From KBS-96 sp049585195 (GTDB taxonomy: Bacteria > Acidobacteriota > Terriglobia > Bryobacterales > Bryobacteraceae): a stretch of DNA of 64,000 bases. The position numbers and the translations under genes were made by a program. Shown one piece after another: positions 43,201 to 50,822 of the stretch (position 1 is its first letter; each line of letters begins with the position of its first letter). The stretch lies in assembly GCA_049585195.1 (NCBI GenBank), contig JBAUZG010000326.1, positions 1-64,000 on the forward strand, in the 5' to 3' direction. The notes beneath the pieces were generated by a model. The model did not search any database, was not told the origin of the DNA, and worked only from the letters and a program-made list of their open reading frames with translations.

Positions 43201-43631
43201 GCGCGACGGCTGGCAGGTAGTTCCTCAATGCTGAATCCATGGTTCGTGAGCCACGACGTCACCTTGTCCAGATCGGCCTGTGCAATTCCGAAGTGCGTGC
43301 CAAACTCCTCTGCTTCGAGGAAGTGATGATATAGCGGCGACTTAGGATTGTTTTGCTGCGCCACTAACTGCTCGAGCTGCGCTTCCTGCGATGCATCTCC
43401 CTTCAGGAACAAAATCATGTGCTCCATCGGAGTACTTTCATCTACCGGTTCTGAGCTGGCTGATGCGACCAAAGGGTGCACGTTGCCCCGAAGCGTAACG
43501 GTCTTGTCTTCATCCACACGCTCGACGATCCGAGCATGAGGTTGCGGAAGAGATGGCGTCTGTCCCGCGGCGTAGCCTGCAAGACAAAGTGACGCAAGAA
43601 TACCCGGCATCGCCGGAATGCGACTGCGCAT
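40236..43631 (-). CDS. Secreted S53 (pro-kumamolisin) peptidase with Ig-like repeats
   Basis: 1131 aa. Sec signal MRSRIPAMPGILASLCLAGYAAG; pro-domain (residues 40-190) with 'LEQLVAQQNNPKSPLYHHFL'. The sedolisin catalytic triad is recognisable: Glu and Asp in 'STETTLDTEWSGAIAP', the oxyanion Asp in SAGDSGAAGCSG, and nucleophile Ser in GGTSASAPSFAGLMAL. From about 600 on are five or so Ig-like beta repeats of about 85-90 residues, each starting with FTL.../TFTLT... and containing 'VKVGQSAQATVIST' or 'GTYALTITGQGG'-like strands. It digests proteins at acid pH outside the cell; the repeats likely anchor or space it. Single gene. Confidence 0.93.
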   Translation of the reverse strand: MRSRIPAMPGILASLCLAGYAAGQTPSLPQPHARIVERVDEDKTVTLRGNVHPLVASASSEPVDESTPMEHMILFLKGDASQEAQLEQLVAQQNNPKSPLYHHFLEAEEFGTHFGIAQADLDKVTSWLTNHGFSIEELPASRRAIVFSGTSGQVAEAFKTEIRHYTVGGADHYANASDPQIPAALADVVGGIVKLHNFRHAPSMSKVSALTPAQFADPKFDEGGGHYLSPADYATIYDINPLYSGGIKGTGQSIAVIARSNISLSDVELFRSSFGLAANNPQIIIVNDNPGILSGDSTETTLDTEWSGAIAPNAAIKVIVAASTNTADGIDLSALYAVDNNVAPVVSLSYGSCESAMGASELNFYNSLWQQAAAQGMSVMVSAGDSGAAGCSGGGSSSGSGRAINGLCSSPYATCVGGTEFVEGSNPGEYWLPGNNAVYGSAIGYIPEAVWNESGSDGGSGLWAGGGGASIAYTKPAWQTGPGVPADGRRDVPDVSLTAAGHDGYVIVQSGGMAAVGGTSASAPSFAGLMALVDQKTNARQGLANVILYPLALNQAAGGAAVFHDIVSGNNTVPGVTGFSATADYDLASGLGSVDAAMLVNHWTDGTKSAAPSFTLSASSTTLTVKVGQSAQATVISTANAAFKSAVTLAVAGAPAGVTATLASATVASPGSGSVALTIAAGSSATPGTYALTITGQGGGESAKVTISVAIPTPTFTLTTNTASASVIAGNTAQVSVTATPENGFNSKVALSVSGLPSGVTASFSSGALSGASASSSILTFAVAKTVRAGSYPLVAVATGGGVTQTSSFTLVAVVPATCALAANPDSVTLVAGQSASVEVSCGSVTGTFSGPLALSLSGAPSGMTAKTASSSLAAGASTALNIASAATTAAGTYKLSVTASGSGYTQTLQIPVAVSAPGTFKLTASQSTATIKLGSTGQLSVTSLHLGAFNSAVNLNCTGLPGGVTASFSKSTLPAPGDGSAIVTLAVGATAKPGTYTIEVTGTGGGQSETATVTLAIVGTPDFSFGLNISSMTIQQGGSAATVIVSTGNFTGGFNSTITITFAGLAPGMNYGATGANTGNNLVNTYIGITASTATPVGTYPVTITASGAGVTHSAIVQVTVAKAVAQTKH

Positions 43632-43639
43632 TAAAGTTT

Positions 43640-43672
43640 TTCCTTTAGAACCCTAATCGGTTCCAAAAGGAA
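43640..43672 (-). promoter_or_regulatory. 5'-UTR hairpin masking the ribosome site of the S53 gene
   Basis: On the plus strand TTCCTTT-a-GAACC... GGTTC-ca-AAAGGAA is a long inverted repeat (7+5 bp). On the transcript the 3' arm contains AAAGGAA, about 9 nt before the ATG (43631), which is the only plausible Shine-Dalgarno. In the folded state it would be paired. Confidence 0.4.
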
Positions 43673-43759
43673 TGTCTTTAGAAGGAATTGCGGGTTGTTC
43701 TATTGCTTACGGTTGGCAACGGCTTGCTTGGCGCACTCTTCGTGAACAGGAAACGTTGA

Positions 43760-44014
43760 TTATTTTTTATCCTTGTCCTTCTGAGCGTCTTCGTTCCAAC
43801 CCTCGCGGGCATCATGGGCAGCCTTGTCCAGTTTGCGCTTAGCTACCTGTGCTGCCTTATCCGCCTCAACCGCCATTTTGTGAGCCGTTTGCCCCATCTT
43901 GCCGGCGGGAGTATTTGCATCGTTCCTCCGTTGTTGTTCCGACTCGTGGCCGGTACAGCCACTCAACATCATGAGACCGGCGAACAATACCGCTACTAAG
44001 CTTCGAGGCCGCAT
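43760..44014 (-). CDS. Small Lys/Ala-rich lipoprotein
   Basis: 84 aa. Signal MRPRSLVAVLFAGLMMLSGC with lipobox LSGC. The mature part is a highly charged helix ('MAVEADKAAQVAKRKLDKAAHDAREGWNEDA') ending KDKDKK, of the type seen in stress-associated or CsbD-like small proteins but with no clear family. Divergent from the DUF3309 gene, 166 bp away. Confidence 0.6.
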   Translation of the reverse strand: MRPRSLVAVLFAGLMMLSGCTGHESEQQRRNDANTPAGKMGQTAHKMAVEADKAAQVAKRKLDKAAHDAREGWNEDAQKDKDKK

Positions 44015-44180
44015 TACCCGTATAGACTGCTTCTGGCTGAAAAGGTGACTCCGCTCGTGTAGCTCTTTCCGCTGGTTCTACTAGGTCTCTTCAGTAAGAA
44101 ACGGGAATGCAGAAATCGTCATCTCATTTCGGGAGGAAAGGGTTTCAGGCTTTCGCTGCCGACCACTAAACGACGTTCAC

Positions 44181-44339
44181 ATGTTACTGATACTAATTAT
44201 CGTTTTGATTCTAATCCTCGGCGGAGGCGGGGGGTACTATGGCTACGGTCGGTGGGGTTACGGTGGCGGCGCGGGTGTTGGACTCGGAACAATATTACTG
44301 ATTATCATAATTGCTTACTTGCTGGGTCTTTTCCGCTGA
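44181..44339 (+). CDS. DUF3309 small membrane protein
   Basis: 52 aa, ATG 44181 to TGA 44337-44339. Two hydrophobic helices (LLILIIVLILILGGGGG and GTILLIIIIAYLLGLFR) flank a glycine/tyrosine loop (YYGYGRWGYGGGAG). This is the DUF3309 pattern, tiny two-helix inner-membrane proteins of unknown role. The 3' 45 bp overlap the end of the DinB-like gene on the other strand. No clear ribosome site. Confidence 0.75.
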   Translation: MLLILIIVLILILGGGGGYYGYGRWGYGGGAGVGLGTILLIIIIAYLLGLFR

Positions 44340-44846
44340 CATCTTCCGGCTTGACGCTTTTTGCCCGGGCCTGTAAAATCCAAGGTCTTCCGATGTTGCC
44401 AGCTTCGCCGCAAAAATAATCTGTCCCGTGTGCTGCTGAAAATGGCCCACAACATGATCGATGGCCCCGAGCACTGTCGCCGATTTACCATCCTGCACAG
44501 GAATCACTTCTGTCAGGCGTTGAGGATCAAGTTTCTCGAGAACGCTGGTCGCCAGCCCGATCGTCTCGTCCAGACGCTTAAGTAACTCTGCCGAACTCGC
44601 GTGCGCGTCAGTTGCAAACTCTTCCGGCCGCTTCCGAATATCCGCCATCCCGCCCACATAACACCCGATCCATTGCCTCACGTTGCCGCAAAGATGCAGC
44701 ACCAGGTTGCCCAATGCATTCTCGGCCGTTGAATGCCGGCTCCAGATTGCCTCTTCATCCAGCTTCTCAAAACAAGCATGTATGTGCCCCGCCATCTCGA
44801 CTAAAGTCTCCGACGAACACTTCAGAAAAAGCACGCCCGCTGCCAT
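44295..44846 (-). CDS. DinB-like / DUF1572 family protein
   Basis: 183 aa from ATG 44846; the frame is open to 44975 but the extra N-terminus is unlike the family and overlaps the next gene. A four-helix bundle with conserved His: ENALGNLVLHLCGNVRQWIG, and VLGAIDHVVGHFQQHTGQI (metal-binding-like DHVVGHFQQH). DinB-superfamily proteins include thiol transferases and DNA-damage-induced proteins; its function is unknown. Convergent with the DUF3309 gene; divergent from the regulatory-like gene at 44960. Confidence 0.75.
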   Translation of the reverse strand: MAAGVLFLKCSSETLVEMAGHIHACFEKLDEEAIWSRHSTAENALGNLVLHLCGNVRQWIGCYVGGMADIRKRPEEFATDAHASSAELLKRLDETIGLATSVLEKLDPQRLTEVIPVQDGKSATVLGAIDHVVGHFQQHTGQIIFAAKLATSEDLGFYRPGQKASSRKMSAEKTQQVSNYDNQ

Positions 44847-44959
44847 GCCGCCAATATAACAGCTGGTCGAGCAGGCCTCCGGCCCGCAATGCCGCCATTC
44901 CTGGCGGCATCTTTCCACAACCCCCAATCGTGGTACGGTGTTTTCGAATAACAGAACCA

Positions 44960-46622
44960 ATGAATTGCCTGGCAAAGTGGTGCATTTGCCTTCTCCTCGC
45001 GCATGCGGCCTTCGCGCGGCAATCTTCCCAGCCTGCCGAAACCCTTGCCATCATCGAAGGACACGTCATTAATGGCTTGTCCGGAGAGCCGCTCCGAAAA
45101 GCGCTCGTCACACTCGAATCCTCCAAACAGGGCCATGATTCTACCCTCGTTTCAACAACCGACGATGCGGGCCATTTCCGCTTCGCCGATATCCCAGCCG
45201 GCACATACCACCTAAACGTGCAGAAACGCGGATTCCTCGATCGCAGCTTCGGCCAGCTTAAGCCCAACGACGACGAAACACTTCTGAAAATCGTTGCGGG
45301 CGACCGGATTGGTGACATCACCCTACGGCTCTTTCCAGGAGGAACCATCAGCGGCCAGATCACGGACGCCGACGGCGATCCCGACCCGAACGTCACGGTT
45401 GTTTTTCGGTCGCAGCAGCGCATTGGCGGCGCGATTCGTACCTTTCAGGCCCGCCAGACGCACACGAATGAAGAAGGCGAATACCGCTTCAACGGTTTAT
45501 CTCCCGGCACGTATTATGTCGCCGCGAGCGCGGGCGACTGGGGCGACGCAGTCAAGCAAATTCCCGTCGATAGCTCCGGCAAGATAACTAAACTGCGCGA
45601 TCTGGCAACGTTCTATCCCGCCGCTCTTTCGCTTGCTGACGCGCAGGGTGTTAGCGTCGACGGCGGCCAGGAGCAGTCAGGCATCGACATTCGCATCCGG
45701 CGCGCCGCGACTCTCTCCATCAAAGGAAAAATTGCCGGCACAGGCCCTCCGCTATCCACATACAGCATTAGCGCTAGAGTCGAAGACGGCATCGGCTGGA
45801 CATCGGAATCCGGCGAGATTCTCCCGAACGGCGATTTCGTTTTCAAAGAATTGCCGCCAGGGAAACGCCTCCTCACCCTCTTAGACAACGGACCAAATGG
45901 CCTCCAAACAATTGGCAAGACCGAAGTCAACCTGACGGACCAGGACGTAACAGGAGTGGTAATCACGCCATTCAAACCGGCTCAGGTTCGCGCGCGTGGT
46001 GATCGAGGATGAGGAAGACAAACCGCTCACCACCGGATCAGTGACCCTGATGCCGGAGCATTGGGATGGGACCGGCAGCGGTCTTCTTTACGGATATCAA
46101 CCGAGGAACGGCGCATACGTCATTGATAACATCCACCCGGGCAAATACGGAATTTCATTCACCAACGCCCCCGGCTGCTATCTCAAATCCGTCCAGTCCG
46201 GAACCCAAACCCTCGATCCGCAATCCATCGCCATCGAAGACGGCGCTTCGCTCGATCTGTTGATGATCTACAGCAAGAACGTCGCAAGCGTCACCGGCGA
46301 TATCGAAACTCCGCCCGATCAGCCCGCCCATTCCGCCCACGTCCTCCTGCTTTGCGAAGATTCCACGCCGGAATGCGACATGGCTAGCGCCGACCTCGAC
46401 CAGTCTCTACACTTCTCGAACGACCACATCCGTCCCGGCAAATATCTAGCCTTCGCCGCGCAAGACAACGATTCCGATCTGTGGAAGAACGCCGACTTCA
46501 TCAAACTCATCCAGTCCGAAGCCGTCGAAATCGACCTCCACGAAAAAGAACACGCCACCATCCATCTGAAACTCATCCCAAAAAGCGAAACCGACCGCCT
46601 GCGCCACCAACTCGGCATCTGA
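44960..46622 (+). pseudogene. Carboxypeptidase-regulatory-like domain protein, frameshifted
   Basis: Two frames form one protein of about 554 aa. Part 1 (44960-46012) has a signal (MNCLAKWCICLLLAHAAFA), a CarboxypepD_reg-like domain ('IEGHVINGLSGEPLRKALVTLES', 'AGHFRFADIPAGTYHLNVQK') and a second ('GGTISGQITDADGDPDPNVTV'), then loses frame at QVRARGDRG. Part 2 (45996-46622) continues the same fold (VVIEDEEDKPLTTGSVTLMP, GAYVIDNIHPGKYGISF). The switch falls in a CGCGCGCG run at about 45989-45996: one extra or two missing bases. Either a sequencing error or a real inactivating or slippery site. Adhesive/structural surface protein. Confidence 0.7.
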
Positions 46623-46651
46623 CGGCCACCACTCACTGCCCAAGGCATATC

Positions 46652-47527
46652 ATGATCTTGATGCGCACACTTGGAAGACGCGATTTCCTCGAACGTTCGG
46701 CTGGATTGCTGCCTCTCGCAGCCCTCAGGGCCAAGGCCGCCGGAACTGAACGCTTGAAAAATATCGGAGTCCAGCTTTACACCGTCCGCAAAATCATCTC
46801 AGCCAATCCGGCCGCAACCTTGAAAGCCATTGAGAACGACGGCTACACCGAGGTCGAAGCGATCTATGCATCGCTGCCCACCATCTGGAAATCCCTCTCT
46901 GCAACTACTTTGAAGCCCGTCAGCGTCCACATCGACTCCGATCTCTTCTCCGACACCGCCAAAATAGACGAGGCCCTCGGCCAGGTTCATCAGTGGGGCT
47001 TCCAATACGCCGTCTACCCTTACCTGCCCCCCTCCGAGCGCGGCGGTGAAGACGCCATCAAATCCCTCGCCAACAAGCTAAATAAAGCCGGCGAACAGAG
47101 CAAAAAACTGGGCATCCAGCTCTGCTATCACAATCACGCTTTCGAGTTCCAGCCGATGAACGGCACCATGCCGCTTCAGATTCTTTTAAACGAGACCGAA
47201 AAAAACCTCGTCTCGCTCGAACTCGACGTGTTCTGGGCAAGCGTCGCCGGTCACGATCCCGTTCAGGTCATCCAACACCACTCTGGCCGCATCGCACTCG
47301 TTCATCTCAAGGACAAAGCCAAGGACCAACCGGTACAGTACAACGAAAAGGTTCCTCTAGACGCGTTCAAGGAAGTCGGCCGCGGCTCGCTCGATTTTCC
47401 GGCCATTCTCCGCGCCGCCACCAACGAAGGCGTCAAACACTTCTTCGTCGAGCAGGATCAGACCCCCGGCAATCCGCTCGACAGCCTGAAAATCAGCTAC
47501 GACTACCTCCACAAGCTCTCGTTCTAG
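46652..47527 (+). CDS. Sugar phosphate isomerase/epimerase-like TIM-barrel, Tat-exported
   Basis: 291 aa from ATG 46652 (alternative ATG 46661). A Tat signal (TLGRRDFLERSAGLLPLAAL) is followed by a xylose-isomerase-like barrel: 'NIGVQLYTVRKIISANP', 'DGYTEVEAIYA', 'GIQLCYHNHAFEFQP' (metal-site His/Glu), LVSLELDVFWASVAG and HFFVEQDQTPG. Members with such signals in Acidobacteriota are common and of unknown substrate. 30 bp after the regulatory-like gene; same strand. Confidence 0.83.
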   Translation: MILMRTLGRRDFLERSAGLLPLAALRAKAAGTERLKNIGVQLYTVRKIISANPAATLKAIENDGYTEVEAIYASLPTIWKSLSATTLKPVSVHIDSDLFSDTAKIDEALGQVHQWGFQYAVYPYLPPSERGGEDAIKSLANKLNKAGEQSKKLGIQLCYHNHAFEFQPMNGTMPLQILLNETEKNLVSLELDVFWASVAGHDPVQVIQHHSGRIALVHLKDKAKDQPVQYNEKVPLDAFKEVGRGSLDFPAILRAATNEGVKHFFVEQDQTPGNPLDSLKISYDYLHKLSF

Positions 47528-47614
47528 GAGCGCGTCGCAACCGATGGACGATACTAACCGAGCCGCGACCGCAAGGGAGCGGACTTGCAGTTTCCCCAGC
47601 TTCTAACCCCATCC

Positions 47615-48736
47615 ATGGAAATTCCCCCATGGCCGCAAGCCGGCGAACGCGAGCTCGAGCTCTTGAAGGCCGTTCTCGAATCCCCACAGTGGGGCGGATT
47701 TCATCCCTTCGTCCGCGAGTTCGAGGAAAGTTTCGCGCGTTATCAGCACTCGCCCTACGCGATTAGCGCGTGCAACGGAACGGTAACCCTCGAAGTAGCT
47801 CTCGCCGTTCTGGGCATAAAAGAAGGCGACGAAGTCATCGTTCCCGCCATCTCCTTTATCTCGACCGCAACCGCCGTGTCCAGAACCGGAGCGACGCCCG
47901 TCTTTGTCGATCTCGAGCCCTGGTCCTTTAACCTCGATCCGGCCCGCGTGGAAGAAGCCATCACGCCCCGCACACGCGCCATCATCCCCGTTCATTTCGC
48001 CGGCATGCCTGCAAACATCGAGGCTCTCTGCCGCATCGCCTCTAACCATTCCATCTGGATAATTGAAGACGCCGCTCATGCCCACGGAAGCGAATACCAC
48101 AACCGCCGCGCCGGCAGCTTCGGCATCTGCGGCTCTTTCAGCTTTCAGAACGGCAAGACGTTGACTGCAGGCGAAGGCGGAATGCTCACCACCCATTCAG
48201 ACGCGTTTGCCGCGGACGCCCGCGCCATCGTGAACCAAGGCCGCAAACCAGGCGAGAGTTTTTATAAACATTTCACGCTCGGCACAAACCTGCGCCTCAC
48301 CGGCTTTCAGGCGGCCGTTCTCATCGCGCAATTCGAATCTTTGCCCGACCAGATCGCCCGCAGAACCGCCAACGCCGCATTGCTCAAATCGCGCCTGTCC
48401 GACCTCGAAGACATCGTCTGGCAGCAGCAACCCGCCTCAGTCACCCGGAGCAGCTTCTATCTCCTGCCGGGAAGATTGCGCCATACGACCATCGGCCGCG
48501 ATGAGTTCTGTCGGCGCCTCGAAGCTGCCGGCATTCCTTGCACGCCGTTCTATCCCTTCCCCTTGTACGGAAATCCGCTATACCAGCGCGAAGGAAGCTG
48601 CCGCATCATGCCCTGTCCGCTGGCCGAAGCTTATGTTCAGGATGCCTTCTGGTTCCCGCACCGCGTTCTGTTATGCGACCAACCCACCCTCGAGCAGATC
48701 GCCGCCCTTGTCCGCTCAATCCTGCGCGAAAAATGA
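47615..48736 (+). CDS. DegT/DnrJ/EryC1/StrS aminotransferase-family enzyme
   Basis: 373 aa from ATG 47615; a TTG at 47585 is an earlier option. PLP-enzyme motifs: 'PYAISACNGTVTLEVAL', 'VIVPAISFISTATAVSRTGA', 'IIEDAAHAHGSEYHNRRAG' (DAAHAHG) and FSFQNGKTLTAGEGGML with the PLP Lys. These enzymes aminate keto-sugars for glycans or antibiotics, or use PLP for dehydration. Stands between the TIM-barrel isomerase and the FtsB-like gene (convergent). No other nucleotide-sugar gene is adjacent. Confidence 0.9.
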   Translation: MEIPPWPQAGERELELLKAVLESPQWGGFHPFVREFEESFARYQHSPYAISACNGTVTLEVALAVLGIKEGDEVIVPAISFISTATAVSRTGATPVFVDLEPWSFNLDPARVEEAITPRTRAIIPVHFAGMPANIEALCRIASNHSIWIIEDAAHAHGSEYHNRRAGSFGICGSFSFQNGKTLTAGEGGMLTTHSDAFAADARAIVNQGRKPGESFYKHFTLGTNLRLTGFQAAVLIAQFESLPDQIARRTANAALLKSRLSDLEDIVWQQQPASVTRSSFYLLPGRLRHTTIGRDEFCRRLEAAGIPCTPFYPFPLYGNPLYQREGSCRIMPCPLAEAYVQDAFWFPHRVLLCDQPTLEQIAALVRSILREK

Positions 48737-48791
48737 CTCCGACCCTGGACACATGTGGCACACGCTTCAGCATGCAGCGGTGAACTTGAGT

Positions 48792-49109
48792 TCACCGTCC
48801 GGCTCCGCTACCCGCCGGAGGACTGCCCGGTACGACGAACGTCGTATCCCCAGGACGTGTCTTGCCGGTCCGTTCCCGTACGTACCGCTCTTGTGTATTC
48901 GGATCGTGCTCTAGCCGGTCGATCAGCTTCTTGTTGTCATTGATCTCTTTCAACAAGGTTGCGTTCTGTTCCTCGAGCTGGCGCACCGTCTTCCGCTTGT
49001 CCCCGAGCGCTCCCAACCCCTGCGGCCCGCGTAACATGATAGCCGCATAAGCAGCCAGCGCAATCAGCCCGCACAGAAATACAATAGGTCGAAGAACCGA
49101 GCGATACAA
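48792..49109 (-). CDS. FtsB/DivIC-like septum-formation initiator protein
   Basis: 105 aa from TTG 49109. An ATG at 49238 would add 43 residues but would run through the CutA promoter and start, so the shorter form, of normal FtsB length, is preferred. TM helix 'PIVFLCGLIALAAYAAIML', then a leucine-zipper coiled coil ('TVRQLEEQNATLLKEINDNKKLIDRL') and 'YVRERTGKTRPGDTTFVV', typical of FtsB/DivIC. It would bridge FtsL and FtsQ at the division site. Short Pro/Gly tail. Confidence 0.75.
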   Translation of the reverse strand: MYRSVLRPIVFLCGLIALAAYAAIMLRGPQGLGALGDKRKTVRQLEEQNATLLKEINDNKKLIDRLEHDPNTQERYVRERTGKTRPGDTTFVVPGSPPAGSGAGR

Positions 49110-49224
49110 AGTCGAGTAAAACCCTTTACATTTCTTTATAATCTTGTTTTGGATATTCGTCCACTGTTCTCGGACGATTTCACCGCTGTTCCGTCGAGAC
49201 GGCCTCGCCGAGTGGCCACAAACT

Positions 49225-49548
49225 ATGCACGATCCCATCCTTTTGCTCAGCACCTGCGATAACGAAGACGAGGCCCAGCGCCTCGCGACCGCGCTGGTCG
49301 AGGAACGCCTGGCCGCTTGCGTGAACATTATCCCGGGCCTCACGAGCATCTATCGCTGGCACGGAGTAGTCGAGCGCGCAAGCGAGCACCTTCTTCTCAT
49401 CAAGACCACCGAAGAACAACGGCTGGCGCTCGAAGACCGGCTCAAACAACTGCATTCCTATGAAGTGCCCGAGATCTTGAAGATTCCCATTACCGGCGGA
49501 CACGAAAAATACCTCGCCTGGTTAAAGGCGCAAGTGGCCGCGGTCTGA
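49225..49548 (+). CDS. cutA: Divalent-cation tolerance protein CutA
   Basis: 107 aa from ATG 49225. CutA1 pattern: 'ILLLSTCDNEDEAQRLATALV', 'LAACVNIIPGLTSIYRWHGVVE', 'LLLIKTTEEQRLALEDRL', 'HSYEVPEILKIPITGGHEKYLAWL'. A trimeric ferredoxin-like protein linked to copper and other metal tolerance. Divergent from the FtsB-like gene; 115 bp lie between the starts. Confidence 0.95.
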   Translation: MHDPILLLSTCDNEDEAQRLATALVEERLAACVNIIPGLTSIYRWHGVVERASEHLLLIKTTEEQRLALEDRLKQLHSYEVPEILKIPITGGHEKYLAWLKAQVAAV

Positions 49549-49600
49549 CAAACCAGCGCGGCTGGCGAACTGACCAAACTGCAAGCTATACTGGGTTCCA

Positions 49601-50377
49601 ATGCAAGATTTGCGAGAGCCACTTGCTGTTCTTTCCGTTATCATTCCAGCTTTTAACGAAGAGGCGACTATCACGAACGTCCTCCGCGATGTCCTCGCTG
49701 TCCCTCACCTCCTCGAAATCATCGTTGTAGACGACTGCTCGACTGACCGCACCTTTGAGCTCGCAACCCAGATGGCGGCCGCTCATCCCCTCATCAAGGT
49801 CATGCGTCATGCAAAAAACGGCGGGAAAACAGAGGCCCTCAAGACCGGCTTCGCCGCCTCCCGTGGCGACATCGTCATTGTGCAGGATGCCGACCTCGAG
49901 TATCGTCCTTCTGAAATCGCCACCGTCATCGAACCCATTCTCGACGGTGTCGCCGACGTCGTCTTTGGTTCCCGATTCCAGGTCCGGCGCGCCGCTCGCG
50001 TCCTCTACTTCTATCACTACCTCGCGAACAAAGGCCTCACGTTTCTCTCGAATCTGTGCACCAATCTGAATTTGACCGATGTCGAAACCGGGTATAAAGC
50101 GTTCCGCGGCACCATCATCCGCAACATGATCATCACTTCCAATGGCTTCGGCTTCGAGATCGAAGTGACCGCCAAAGTTGCCAAGTTGCGCTGCGCCATC
50201 TACGAAGTCCCCATCAGCTATTACGGCCGCACCTACGAAGAAGGCAAGAAAATCGGCGTCACAGACGGCATCGCTGCCCTCTGGTACATCCTCCGTTACA
50301 ACCTTATAACCCCTCTCGAACGCTCGTTCCGTTCTGTGCCCGCTCTCTCCAACCATTCACAGAAATTTGCAAATTAA
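49601..50377 (+). CDS. Family-2 glycosyltransferase (DPM1-like)
   Basis: 258 aa GT-A fold, no TM. Seen: LSVIIPAFNEEATI, IIVVDDCSTDRTFELA (nucleotide Asp pair), ALKTGFAASRGDIVIVQDADLEY (DAD metal site), 'LNLTDVETGYKAFRG' (DVETGYK, acceptor region) and 'YGRTYEEGKKIGVTDGIAALWYI'. Similar to dolichol-phosphate-mannose synthase and bacterial polyprenyl-phosphate sugar transferases, hence likely makes a lipid-linked sugar at the membrane. 52 bp after CutA, single gene or weak operon. Confidence 0.88.
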   Translation: MQDLREPLAVLSVIIPAFNEEATITNVLRDVLAVPHLLEIIVVDDCSTDRTFELATQMAAAHPLIKVMRHAKNGGKTEALKTGFAASRGDIVIVQDADLEYRPSEIATVIEPILDGVADVVFGSRFQVRRAARVLYFYHYLANKGLTFLSNLCTNLNLTDVETGYKAFRGTIIRNMIITSNGFGFEIEVTAKVAKLRCAIYEVPISYYGRTYEEGKKIGVTDGIAALWYILRYNLITPLERSFRSVPALSNHSQKFAN

Positions 50378-50441
50378 TTCCCTCGCGCACACTATCACTT
50401 GCGAGCAATCGAACTCCACGCCTCCAGAACCGCATGCGACC

Positions 50442-50488
50442 TGTGGAGGGTAGGCTTTAGCCTGCGCGGGGCTTCAGCCCCGCCGAAA
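50442..50488. repeat. Interspersed palindromic repeat, copy 2
   Basis: GTGGAGGGTAGGCTTTAGCC then TGCGCGGGGCTTCAGCCCCGCC. Same organisation as copy 1 (GGCTTTAGCC palindrome, then GGGGCTTCAGCCCC, perfect 5-bp stem). It flanks the remnant gene on its upstream side. Confidence 0.55.
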
Positions 50489-50760
50489 GGATCTTCTTAC
50501 TCTCCACCTACGAATCGCGTCTCTCCCGCCGCTTCCTCCAAACTCTAAAGCAACTCCGCGAAATGCAGGCCGAACGCCGAGCCCTCGAACAACAACAACT
50601 CGAAGAGATGTTCGAAATTGCCGCCAAGCATCCGGATGAAATTGAAAACATTGAGCCAAACCACTTTGGGTTCGTTTGTTCAACTCGCGGTCGGCAGCTC
50701 TATTTCAAGCGCCGAGTACTCCTCAACCGCCCCCAGCGTCCCCTTTCCCGAGCGGCCTAA
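50482..50760 (+). pseudogene. C-terminal remnant of a repeated acidobacterial protein family
   Basis: In frame from 50482 to the TAA at 50758-50760 reads LLSTYESRLSRRFLQTLKQL, REMQAERRALEQQQLEEMFE then PNHFGFVCSTRG. This Arg/Gln-rich helix ending in NHFGFVCS-like resembles the tail of the short proteins (often starting with a 'PRTEEGKA'-type motif) dispersed in Solibacter-type genomes. The N-terminal two thirds are missing; a repeat copy stands in its place. Not functional. Confidence 0.45.
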
Positions 50761-50762
50761 TT

Positions 50763-50806
50763 GGGAGGGTGGGCTTCAGCCTGCGCGGGACTTTAGTTCC
50801 GCAAGC
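50763..50806. repeat. Interspersed palindromic repeat, copy 3
   Basis: GGGAGGGTGGGCTTCAGCC then TGCGCGGGACTTTAGTTCCGC. Same pattern with compensatory changes: GGCTTCAGCC palindrome, and GGGACTTTAGTTCC in which the stem bases have changed together, supporting selection for structure. Confidence 0.5.
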
Positions 50807-50822
50807 ATTTTCTAATCGAAGA

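Larger units (their letters stand above)
50378..50822. other. Repeat-bearing gap before the insertion sequence
   Basis: Apart from the gene remnant (50482-50760) and repeat copies 2 and 3, nothing coding is seen. Confidence 0.55.
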
